From: a virus
Virus record (IMG/VR): IMGVR_UViG_3300033388_001798
Span: 1 to 29,363 of that record
Reading direction: 5' to 3' (one strand)
DNA length: 29,363 nt
The notes under the pieces are model-generated. The model did no database searches. It was not told the origin of the DNA and saw only the letters and a list, made by a program, of their open reading frames with translations. The number at the start of each line of letters is the position of its first letter. Position 1 is the first letter of the stretch. Shown in pieces: positions 1 through 4,532 of the stretch. Both the position numbers and the translations under genes were made by a program.

Positions 1-1
1 G

Positions 2-187
2 CGAGCGGTGCATAGCAGCGACCACGGCACGCGGGACCATAACCGCGAATTGCGAGCCGCGTATAAAAAGCAAACGGGGCGGAAAGCGTTTACATGCCCC
101 GGTGCATGCGGAGACTGTACCCCGAAAGGGCACGCGTGCGGCTCGCAAGCTTTCCGCGATATTGATATTATTATCGCAGTACACTAG
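2..187 (+). CDS. C-terminal end of a Cys-rich phage protein (5' truncated)
   Basis: An open frame enters from the left edge and gives 61 residues before the TAG at 185-187. The visible part contains C32-x3-C36-x2-C39-x6-C46 just before a hydrophobic end (DIDIIIAVH). Small phage proteins with a 'TCP..C..C..C' cluster followed by a terminal 'I/V-A-x-H' are common and are assumed to bind zinc (DUF7227-like, from memory). The function is unknown and the start is outside the window. The stop codon lies inside the -10 box of the promoter for the next gene, so this gene probably ends one transcription unit. The frame and Cys cluster are seen directly; the family link is inference. Confidence 0.55.
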   Translation, partial: RAVHSSDHGTRDHNRELRAAYKKQTGRKAFTCPGACGDCTPKGHACGSQAFRDIDIIIAVH

Positions 188-190
188 AAT
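162..190 (+). promoter_or_regulatory. sigma70-like promoter upstream of the first early genes
   Basis: TTGATA (162-167), a 17-bp spacer and TAGAAT (185-190) lie about 45 bp before the start codon at 237. The -10 hexamer overlaps the stop codon of the upstream gene. The flanking string CACTAGAAT recurs at the candidate promoter near 787. It is supported by pattern only. Confidence 0.5.
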
Positions 191-236
191 ACAGCACGGG
201 GCAATTTTGCCCGAATCATAAAACGGAGTTTAGAAA

Positions 237-386
237 ATGAAATACGCAGCAAAGCAAAGCAGAATAACCGCGCAATTTTTCGCGGGCAATATCACGGTAA
301 AACGTGCCGCGAAACTTGCGAAGCGTGCGAAGCGTGCCGCAATGCACAAGGGGCGGAAAGCAAACCGCACGCGGGGCGAATCGTGA
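237..386 (+). CDS. small basic protein, 49 aa, unknown function
   Basis: ATG at 237 is preceded by AACGGAGTTTAGAAA, the same start element used by five other genes in this module, so the start is well supported despite the short length. The product is 49 residues and strongly basic, with a central Lys/Arg/Ala run (AKLAKRAKRAAMHKGRKA) that would form an amphipathic helix and could bind nucleic acid. It overlaps the next gene by four bases (GTGA), suggesting translational coupling with the zinc-ribbon protein. No homologue is recognised. Function is not assigned; DNA or RNA binding is an inference from charge only. Confidence 0.6.
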   Translation: MKYAAKQSRITAQFFAGNITVKRAAKLAKRAKRAAMHKGRKANRTRGES

Positions 387-673
387 GCCGCGACAATAGC
401 GCGCAATTAATTGCAATCAATTGCGACGTTTGCAGCGAAGATATAACCGGGGAGTATTTCCCCGGCGTTACACGCTGCGACAATTGCGCGGATAGATTCG
501 GGGACGCGGAGCCGGAAACCTACGCGGAATTTTGCGACGGGGCGAAAGGGGACGCGGGCGACATATTCGCGGATGATATCGGGGCGGAAAGTTTAACCGA
601 TTGCCTGCAGGATATCGCAAGCGGTGCCGGGTTCGATTCGCTAGGATTTTGGAAAGCAGATAGCCCGGTATAA
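383..673 (+). CDS. small zinc-ribbon-like acidic protein, 96 aa
   Basis: GTG at 383 overlaps the TGA of the 49-aa gene (GTGA), which favours this coupled start. The N-terminal part has C14-x2-C17 and C32-x2-C35, a typical four-cysteine zinc ribbon. The rest is acidic and rich in Asp, Glu and Ala. The codons for residues 8-14 coincide with two overlapping copies of the TGCAATYAATTGCA palindrome, so this DNA may be both coding and an operator. A strong terminator follows at 706-732. The acidic C-terminus and small zinc ribbon fit a phage regulatory or host-takeover protein, but no specific family is recognised. Confidence 0.7.
   Translation: MSRDNSAQLIAINCDVCSEDITGEYFPGVTRCDNCADRFGDAEPETYAEFCDGAKGDAGDIFADDIGAESLTDCLQDIASGAGFDSLGFWKADSPV
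402..425 (+). promoter_or_regulatory. two overlapping copies of the early palindrome, inside a gene
   Basis: CGCAATTAATTGCA (402-415) and TGCAATCAATTGCG (412-425) overlap by four bases and match the palindrome family seen at the early promoters. They lie at the 5' end of the zinc-ribbon gene, where a bound repressor could block elongation. Function is inferred from similarity to the promoter-linked copies. Confidence 0.4.
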
Positions 674-705
674 CATCGGGGCGAATCAATAAACCAGTAG
701 GAACT

Positions 706-732
706 AAACCGGGTATATTGCCCGGTTTTTTT
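706..732 (+). terminator. intrinsic terminator after the zinc-ribbon gene
   Basis: The stem AAACCGGG (706-713) pairs with CCCGGTTT (721-728) across a 7-nt loop, and the T run continues to 732. This is a canonical rho-independent terminator closing the 237-673 unit. Confidence 0.85.
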
Positions 733-753
733 ATGCCTGTATTTTGCCCCGCG

Positions 754-792
754 TGCAATCAATTGCAATTCGACAATTTCAGACACTAGAAT
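754..792 (+). promoter_or_regulatory. candidate promoter overlapping an operator palindrome
   Basis: TGCAATCAATTGCA (754-767) is identical to the palindrome at 1743. TTGCAA (763-768), an 18-bp spacer and TAGAAT (787-792) make a weak sigma70-like promoter whose -35 sits in the palindrome, as at 1742 and 2902. No convincing gene follows directly. Confidence 0.35.
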
Positions 793-843
793 TTTTCGCC
801 CGTTATAATTCACGGGCTGCAGTCTGTCCGGTAGTTTCTGTAA

Positions 844-861
844 TTTCTGTCAGGACAGAAA
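844..861. repeat. perfect 8-bp inverted repeat
   Basis: TTTCTGTC (844-851) and GACAGAAA (854-861) are perfect inverted arms separated by AG, with a further direct TTTCTGT at 834-840. It lies in a stretch with no supported gene. It could be a protein-binding site or a small hairpin; nothing decides between them. Confidence 0.4.
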
Positions 862-1092
862 CAACTGAAATGAAAGAAACCACGAATCAGGCACTTAACA
901 TAATATCGCGTACACTTGCCCCGCGATTTACTGCCCCGCTCCCACGGCTATCGGTCAGATTCGATTCTAAGACACTCACAGCCCGTTTGGCGCATGTTCT
1001 CGGCATACCCTTGCCCTTGCCATAGGGGCTTAATTGCATCCGGTACAGGGGCTTAGATTCGCCCGTACGGCATCCGGTGCCCGTCAAGAATC

Positions 1093-1534
1093 GTGCCATT
1101 TAACATAATGCGCCCATGGGATGCACTGCAAAAAGCGTGCCATTTAACATAATGCAATTGGCATGTTTTTTGCCGGGGCAAGTACCGTGCCATTTAACAT
1201 AATGCATTGAAAAATAAAAAGATATTATGTTAAATAGCCTATTGACAAACGCAAGCAGGCATGCTAAAATCCATGGGTGGGTCAGGGGCTACCCTGTAAA
1301 AAAAGCGTTTTTTGCATTATGTTAAATGGCATGGATTTTGAGAATGCAATAGGCGTGCCATTTAACATAATGCGCGAAAGTCAAAACAGTGCGGGCGAGT
1401 TAACATAACGCGCAAATGAGATTGATTCGCTTTACGCGAAAGTCGTCCACCCTCCGCGTCCACCCCTCCCTGATTCGAGATACAACAATACATGACAAAC
1501 GCAACCATTGCAAGCCCTATTTGACATAATACGC
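1093..1534. repeat. cluster of GTGCCATTTAACATAATGC repeats
   Basis: Full forward copies are at 1093-1111, 1137-1155, 1187-1205 and 1355-1373. Reverse copies are at 1222-1240 (core only) and 1314-1332 (18 of 19 bases). Degenerate forward copies are at 1400-1411 (TTAACATAACGC) and 1519-1534 (ATTTGACATAATACGC). The six good copies share the 11-bp core ATTTAACATAA. Its reverse complement TTATGTTAAAT equals the XerD-binding arm of the E. coli dif site, but no XerC arm is present at the proper spacing. The cluster flanks the promoter at 1242. Iterons or repressor sites are the likely roles. Confidence 0.85.
1242..1270 (+). promoter_or_regulatory. strong sigma70 promoter inside the repeat cluster
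   Basis: TTGACA (1242-1247), an exact 17-bp spacer and TAAAAT (1265-1270), with an extended -10 TGC just before it. Reverse-oriented repeats at 1222-1240 and 1314-1332 sit just upstream and just downstream, the arrangement expected for a repressed promoter. No gene starts within 500 bp downstream. Confidence 0.75.
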
Positions 1535-1542
1535 AAAATAAA

Positions 1543-1556
1543 TGAAATTAATTGCA
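1543..1556 (+). promoter_or_regulatory. operator-like hybrid palindrome
   Basis: TGAAATTAATTGCA joins a half-site of the TGCAAT family with one of the TGAAATTAATTTCA type found at 1720. It is part of the AATT-centred set in this module; binding is inferred. Confidence 0.35.
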
Positions 1557-1654
1557 CAATGGCATAGGTATGCGGCTCAGCAAATTTCGGGCGATTCTAA
1601 GCCCGTCTAACGGATTTGAGGGGGTACCCCTTGCCAAGGTATGGGAATAAATAG

Positions 1655-1677
1655 ATCGGCTGTTTTAGCCTTTTTTT
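1655..1677 (+). terminator. weak candidate terminator
   Basis: GGCT (1658-1661) pairs with AGCC (1667-1670) over a 5-nt loop and is followed by seven T. The stem is only 4 bp, so this is tentative. It would separate the 1242 promoter from the next operon. Confidence 0.35.
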
Positions 1678-1719
1678 GCCATATTGGCACGGCACTTGCA
1701 ACGCGGGCGTTTCCTCTAT

Positions 1720-1756
1720 TGAAATTAATTTCATTTGCCTATTGCAATCAATTGCA
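1720..1756 (+). promoter_or_regulatory. pair of palindromic operator-like sites
   Basis: TGAAATTAATTTCA (1720-1733, a perfect palindrome) lies 9 bp before TGCAATCAATTGCA (1743-1756). The second overlaps the -35 box of the promoter at 1742-1769. Tandem palindromes over a -35 region are typical of repression. Confidence 0.5.
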
Positions 1757-1769
1757 GCTGTGCTATTAT
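1742..1769 (+). promoter_or_regulatory. early promoter for the 1796-2897 operon
   Basis: TTGCAA (1742-1747), a 16-bp spacer and TATTAT (1764-1769) with extended -10 TGC. The promoter at 2902-2929 has the same two hexamers, the same spacing and the same TGTGCTATTAT block, which supports both. Confidence 0.65.
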
Positions 1770-1795
1770 TCAATCTCTATAACGGAGTGCATCTT

Positions 1796-1972
1796 ATGAA
1801 CCATCCAGTTTTTGACCTCGCTTGGATCAGCCTTGAAGTCCTGAAGGGATTTTCAAAAGAGACCACGAAAGAATGGGCGAATGATTTCCTCGCTAACAAT
1901 TCTGATCACCCTGCAGTCGCGGAAGCCAGAAAAGAATTCGCCATTGCAATCGCAAACCATAACGGAGTATAG
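1796..1972 (+). CDS. hypothetical protein, 58 aa
   Basis: The start at 1796 is chosen because AACGGAGT (1781-1788) sits upstream at the usual distance and the promoter at 1742-1769 lies just before it. Longer in-frame starts would precede the promoter. The 58-residue product looks helical and acidic-amphipathic (EVLKGFSKETTKEWANDFLA) with no Cys, signal peptide or membrane span. Its last codons are AAC GGA GTA TAG: the start element of the next gene doubles as the end of this one, giving the C-terminus NGV. First gene of an early operon; function unknown. Confidence 0.65.
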   Translation: MNHPVFDLAWISLEVLKGFSKETTKEWANDFLANNSDHPAVAEARKEFAIAIANHNGV

Positions 1973-1976
1973 GAAA

Positions 1977-2438
1977 ATGAAAAAATTCAGCATTCAAACC
2001 CGGCTTATCGATTGCCATTCTGTCCGCTACGTAGTTTTGGACGTACGCGGAAACCAAGTAGGCACAATGGAATTTAAAGAGGAATGGGAAGCGCGACTAG
2101 CTGCAGTACATTGGGCATGCGCCCCCTCGCTGGTAAAACAGCTTAACCTTAAAAAGGTAGATGGCATTTTTTCCGGTCGCCCGTTTGGCGGCGTGAAAGT
2201 CGAAAGCATGTATAAGCAGGCTAGCGGCGAATGGCGCGCAATTGTCACGGTAGATGGCGAGCGGGTAACCTACATTGCCAATACGCAAAAAGCCGTTTGC
2301 CTGCTGATCAAGGCGCACGGGGACGATATCAAAATCACGCGTAATATCCTGAACCCTGCAAGCCGGGAAATCAGAATTGCCCGTAGCGAATGGGGCGGAT
2401 GCACTGACCCCGGAACTGAAACTTATCATTGCATGTAA
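1977..2438 (+). CDS. hypothetical protein, 153 aa
   Basis: ATG at 1977 follows AACGGAGTATAGGAAA, the conserved early start element, four bases after the previous stop, so the longer in-frame alternative upstream is rejected. The product has a first half with predicted beta strands (YVVLDVRGNQVGTMEF) and a Trp-containing helix, then a second strand-rich segment (EWRAIVTVDGERVTYIA). It has no transmembrane segment and no recognisable catalytic motif. It resembles typical soluble early phage proteins of unknown function and belongs to the operon starting at the 1742 promoter. Confidence 0.75.
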   Translation: MKKFSIQTRLIDCHSVRYVVLDVRGNQVGTMEFKEEWEARLAAVHWACAPSLVKQLNLKKVDGIFSGRPFGGVKVESMYKQASGEWRAIVTVDGERVTYIANTQKAVCLLIKAHGDDIKITRNILNPASREIRIARSEWGGCTDPGTETYHCM

Positions 2439-2448
2439 GTGTTAACGG

Positions 2449-2494
2449 TTTGCCCCTTCGAAACTGAGGGGGCAAATAGAGAAACACTTTTTTT
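2449..2494 (+). terminator. hairpin between early genes, possible attenuator
   Basis: TTTGCCCC (2449-2456) pairs perfectly with GGGGCAAA (2469-2476). A run of seven T (2488-2494) follows only after an 11-nt gap, so it is not a canonical terminator. It may attenuate transcription or stabilise the upstream message. Confidence 0.4.
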
Positions 2495-2513
2495 AATTAA
2501 CGGAGTAGAGAAA

Positions 2514-2897
2514 ATGGGATACACTAATTATTGGAACCACGGCAATTTTTCCGATGTAAAATGGGATGCACTTTGCATAGCGGCAGGCGCGATTTTAACT
2601 CACAGCGGAATTTGTGCCGGGTGGGATGGCGAGGGCACGCCGGAAATTACAGCGGATGCAATCACGTTTAATGGCACGGGCGAGGATAGCCACGAAACTT
2701 TCCAAATCACGAAAGCTGCTAGCGATTTTACGTTTTGCAAAACAGCACGCAAGCCCTATGATGCCGTAACGCTTGCAGTACTTATGTGCGCAACCCTGAT
2801 TCTGAAGTCATTCGAATATCACAGTGACGGGGACGGGGAACAAGGGCACGGGGACGCAGCACGCGCCATTGTGCAAGCTGCGGTTATTCGGGCATAG
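2514..2897 (+). CDS. conserved phage protein of the MGYTNYW type, 127 aa
   Basis: ATG at 2514 follows AACGGAGTAGAGAAA. The N-terminus MGYTNYW, a central FNGTGEDSHETFQI and a FCKTARKPYD segment are features recalled from a widespread uncharacterised phage protein family whose members begin MG-T-YW. The C-terminal third is helical, with Asp/Gly-rich HSDGDGEQGHGD before the last helix. Four Cys are present without a clear metal-site spacing. It is the last gene before the 2902 promoter. The role is unknown; the family's usual position among early or accessory genes fits this context. Recognition of the family is from memory. Confidence 0.75.
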   Translation: MGYTNYWNHGNFSDVKWDALCIAAGAILTHSGICAGWDGEGTPEITADAITFNGTGEDSHETFQITKAASDFTFCKTARKPYDAVTLAVLMCATLILKSFEYHSDGDGEQGHGDAARAIVQAAVIRA

Positions 2898-2900
2898 GCT

Positions 2901-2929
2901 ATTGCAATTCAATTGCAATGTGCTATTAT
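2901..2929 (+). promoter_or_regulatory. early promoter embedded in a perfect 19-bp palindrome
   Basis: ATTGCAATTCAATTGCAAT (2901-2919) is a perfect palindrome about one centre base. Its left arm supplies the -35 TTGCAA (2902-2907); after 16 bp comes TATTAT (2924-2929) with extended -10 TGC. A dimeric repressor on the palindrome would exclude RNA polymerase. Confidence 0.65.
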
Positions 2930-2955
2930 GGGCATTCTAAAACGGAGTTTATGAA

Positions 2956-3177
2956 ATGAAAAAATTAATCCTTGCCCTTCCTACCTCGCTCGCCTTTGTC
3001 GCGCTTGCGCCTTTGTTCGCTGTCGTCACAATTGCATTTTCAAAAGCGGCTTTTGGCACGGGCGTGCCTGCCGTGTTTCTTTCCGAGCGTTTCGCCTTTT
3101 TGGTTTTTGACGGGATCACAATTGCAGCGGCTTTTTTCGCGGTCGCAATGTGCACCCTGATTGCTGAGGAACTTTAA
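2956..3177 (+). CDS. small membrane protein with two hydrophobic segments, 73 aa
   Basis: ATG at 2956 follows AACGGAGTTTATGAA and the promoter at 2902-2929. The product has a short basic start (MKK) and two hydrophobic stretches, residues about 4-35 and 47-68, separated by a short loop with Glu and Arg. This fits a two-span inner-membrane protein, or a signal-like first helix plus one span. It contains one Cys near the C-terminus. A 44-aa membrane protein follows directly. Holin-like or superinfection-exclusion roles are possible for such proteins, but nothing in the sequence decides this. Confidence 0.7.
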   Translation: MKKLILALPTSLAFVALAPLFAVVTIAFSKAAFGTGVPAVFLSERFAFLVFDGITIAAAFFAVAMCTLIAEEL

Positions 3178-3179
3178 AA

Positions 3180-3314
3180 ATGAATGCCCTTTTTATTTTC
3201 GCCATTTTGATTTTGGCTATTTGGACCCCGCACATATACGCGGGCATCACTACACGGGTGCGCTATTGGGTGCGCTCGCATAGGGGTTACACTGCACCCC
3301 GTAACGGAGTATAG
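3180..3314 (+). CDS. small membrane protein, 44 aa
   Basis: ATG at 3180 follows the previous stop by two bases, with GAGGA about a dozen bases upstream inside that gene. The N-terminal 20 residues (NALFIFAILILAIW) are a clear single membrane span; the remainder is basic (TTRVRYWVRSHRG), giving an N-out or N-in single-pass topology by charge. The last codons AAC GGA GTA TAG are again the start element of the next gene, as seen at 1961. The repeated NGV ending and tight spacing support this being real despite its size. Function unknown. Confidence 0.6.
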   Translation: MNALFIFAILILAIWTPHIYAGITTRVRYWVRSHRGYTAPRNGV

Positions 3315-3317
3315 AAA

Positions 3318-3779
3318 ATGAGATATGCAAGCGCATTGCGAACTTTTGATTCTGCCCTTTCGATTATGGCTGAGGGGGCACGCCTGCAGGCACGGGCGGA
3401 TACACTCACGATTGAGAATAGTGCATTCTCTACATTCGAGTTATTGCTTACTGCTATAGACTACCGCCCCTCGCTTAGCAGGGCATACCCTGCCACCCGT
3501 GAATTGGGTGCACTGTATGACGCAGCACAGCAGGCACGCGGGGACAGCAGGCGAGCGTTCATGTACGGCACCCCTAAGCGCAAGGGGAGCATAATAGATC
3601 GGCGTAATTGGGTGCCTGCTGATTCATGGTATAGGGTAGCCGACCGCATCACATGGTGGGATAGATACACGCGCCAATGGATAGCCTACTCGCTTGATGG
3701 CAAGGGCTACCAATGCGGACCATGTGACCTGTATAAAAATTCTGATACCCTGCTAAGGGCTGAGGAGTGCCACGACTAG
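3318..3779 (+). CDS. hypothetical protein, 153 aa
   Basis: ATG at 3318 follows AACGGAGTATAGAAA. The N-terminal half is helical and Ala/Leu/Arg-rich (residues 1-75). The second half carries Trp- and Tyr-rich segments (DRRNWVPADSWYRVADR and WWDRYTRQWIAY) and a CGPC pair near residues 133-136. CGPC is the active-site sequence of thioredoxins, but no thioredoxin fold surrounds it, so it is more likely chance or a small metal site. Last gene of the early module, followed by a very strong terminator at 3814-3849. No function assigned. Confidence 0.7.
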   Translation: MRYASALRTFDSALSIMAEGARLQARADTLTIENSAFSTFELLLTAIDYRPSLSRAYPATRELGALYDAAQQARGDSRRAFMYGTPKRKGSIIDRRNWVPADSWYRVADRITWWDRYTRQWIAYSLDGKGYQCGPCDLYKNSDTLLRAEECHD

Positions 3780-3813
3780 CACGCGACCGCGCACCCGGCA
3801 CCCGGTACCCCCG

Positions 3814-3849
3814 TGCCCCCCCTTTCGAGGAGGGGCATTTTTTTTTTTT
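3814..3849 (+). terminator. strong intrinsic terminator ending the early module
   Basis: TGCCCC pairs with GGGGCA, continuing after one mismatch with CC/GG around the loop TTTCGA, and is followed by twelve consecutive T (3838-3849). Confidence 0.9.
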
Positions 3850-3955
3850 CGGATTTCCGGGGGCACAATGGCATACAAGCAGGCACGCAAGGGGGCACCC
3901 CCTGCTGTCCCCTGCTAGCCTTTTACATTTTCGGAATACCAATGGCAGGGGGCAT

Positions 3956-3969
3956 TGCAATTAATGGCA
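3956..3969 (+). promoter_or_regulatory. operator-like palindrome
   Basis: TGCAATTAATGGCA differs from a perfect member of the early palindrome family at one base. It lies 31 bp before the second repeat cluster. Confidence 0.35.
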
Positions 3970-3999
3970 TACAGCAGCACAGGGAGCGGGGGCGCATAG

Positions 4000-4117
4000 T
4001 TAACATAATGCAAGAGACCTGATCACTTAACATAATGCACAGCCCGCTACTTAACATAATGTCCGCGACCCCATACGCCCCCTTTTTGAACGCTCAGCCT
4101 TTATTTTACATAACACG
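4000..4117 (+). repeat. second cluster of TTAACATAATGC repeats
   Basis: TTAACATAATGC at 4000-4011 and 4027-4038, TTAACATAATG at 4051-4061, and a degenerate TTTTACATAACACGC at about 4104-4117. All are in the same orientation, with the first three 24-27 bp apart. They share the core of the 1093-1534 cluster but lack its GTGCCATT left part. Confidence 0.8.
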
Positions 4118-4157
4118 CGCTTAGTGCCAGATTTCTGGGGAGCGAAATAGTTCACTT

Positions 4158-4171
4158 TGCAGTTAAGTGCA
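4158..4171 (+). promoter_or_regulatory. operator-like palindrome upstream of the head operon
   Basis: TGCAGTTAAGTGCA has palindromic TGCA ends and resembles the site at 23669 (TGCAGTTAACTGCA). It lies inside a looser dyad TTCAC...GTGAA (4151-4182). Regulation of the head operon is inferred from position. Confidence 0.35.
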
Positions 4172-4254
4172 CACACTGTGAAACTAATTGCAAACGGTGG
4201 CGATCAGAATCACAAAAAAAATTATGGTAGAAATAAATAGTTTATGGTTGGAGG

Positions 4255-4283
4255 TGGGCAGTGTGTGAGGGAAGTGCTAAAAT
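4255..4283 (+). promoter_or_regulatory. possible extended -10 promoter of the head operon
   Basis: TAAAAT (4278-4283) with TGC immediately upstream resembles the -10 block of the promoter at 1242. The -35 region is poor, so an activator or phage factor may be needed. It lies 28 bp before the start codon of the first head-module gene. Confidence 0.45.
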
Positions 4284-4311
4284 TCACGCTTCACATGAAT
4301 TGGAGAACAAA

Positions 4312-4530
4312 ATGGACAAGAAGTCAGTAATCGTTACATTGGTCAATGGCACTGAAAAGCATTACATGGAAACTGACGAGGTCAGCTACGATTTTCAAAT
4401 CGGGGAACACAACGGATGTTTGCTGATCGTGGAATTGCGAAGTGTGGGGAGTGTTATCAGTGTTCCGGATGAAGAAGAGATTCTGTATGCCTATGCTGCG
4501 AATGCGTGGTCAGTAGCTAAACTGGTTTAA
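4312..4530 (+). CDS. hypothetical protein, 72 aa
   Basis: ATG at 4312 is preceded by TTGGAGAACAAA, a good ribosome site; a more distant GTG would fall within the putative promoter and is rejected. The product is a small acidic, strand-rich protein (SVIVTLVNGTEKHYME, NGCLLIVELRSVGSVISV) that could form a small beta sheet ending in a helix. It leads the head operon, two bases before the minor head protein gene. No family is recognised. Its codon usage (GCT, GGT-type) resembles the structural genes and not the early module. Confidence 0.65.
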   Translation: MDKKSVIVTLVNGTEKHYMETDEVSYDFQIGEHNGCLLIVELRSVGSVISVPDEEEILYAYAANAWSVAKLV

Positions 4531-4532
4531 AT

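Larger units (their letters stand above)
1026..1795. other. 770-bp non-coding region with iteron-like repeats and promoters
   Basis: No credible gene is seen on either strand. The region holds a direct repeat GCATCCGGT (1036 and 1070), the TTAACATAATGC repeat cluster, an AT-rich patch (about 1205-1236), a near-consensus promoter (1242-1270), small hairpins (for example GGGGTACCCC at 1621-1630), two AATT-centred palindromes and a weak terminator near 1677. Clustered repeats beside an AT-rich patch are what a phage or plasmid replication origin often looks like. A dense regulatory region is the main alternative. Confidence 0.5.
3780..4311. other. 530-bp intergenic boundary between early and head modules
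   Basis: No supported gene on either strand. It holds the terminator at 3814-3849, C/G-rich stretches with short dyads (for example GGGGG-CA-CCCCC at 3891-3902), operator-like palindromes at 3956 and 4158, four TTAACATAATGC-type repeats (4000-4117) and a possible promoter ending at 4283. Codon and base usage changes across this segment. Confidence 0.6.

Noticed and set aside
733-789. 18-codon frame with a CPAC motif right after the terminator
   Set aside because: Starts in the terminator T run without a ribosome site and spans the operator and promoter boxes; too short to support.
870-1025. Possible 51-aa gene starting at 870
   Set aside because: No ribosome site like those of neighbouring genes, biased composition (Pro/Leu/Arg), and no recognisable feature; the region looks non-coding.
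1222-1240. Complete dif or phage attachment site
   Set aside because: Only the XerD-type arm is present; the sequence 6 bp away shows no XerC-type arm, and there is no integrase gene in the window.
1093-1373. CRISPR array
   Set aside because: Repeats occur in both orientations with unequal spacers and no cas genes; they look like iterons or operators.
1416-1529. 37-aa basic frame within the repeat region
   Set aside because: No ribosome site, overlaps degenerate repeats, and amino acid use is unlike the neighbouring genes.
3698-3740. CGPC motif as thioredoxin active site
   Set aside because: The surrounding sequence lacks the thioredoxin fold; the motif is near the C-terminus of an unrelated protein.
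3649-3960. Minus-strand frame of about 100 codons
   Set aside because: It is antisense to the 3318-3779 gene and runs through a strong terminator; low-complexity Cys/Pro/Lys content.
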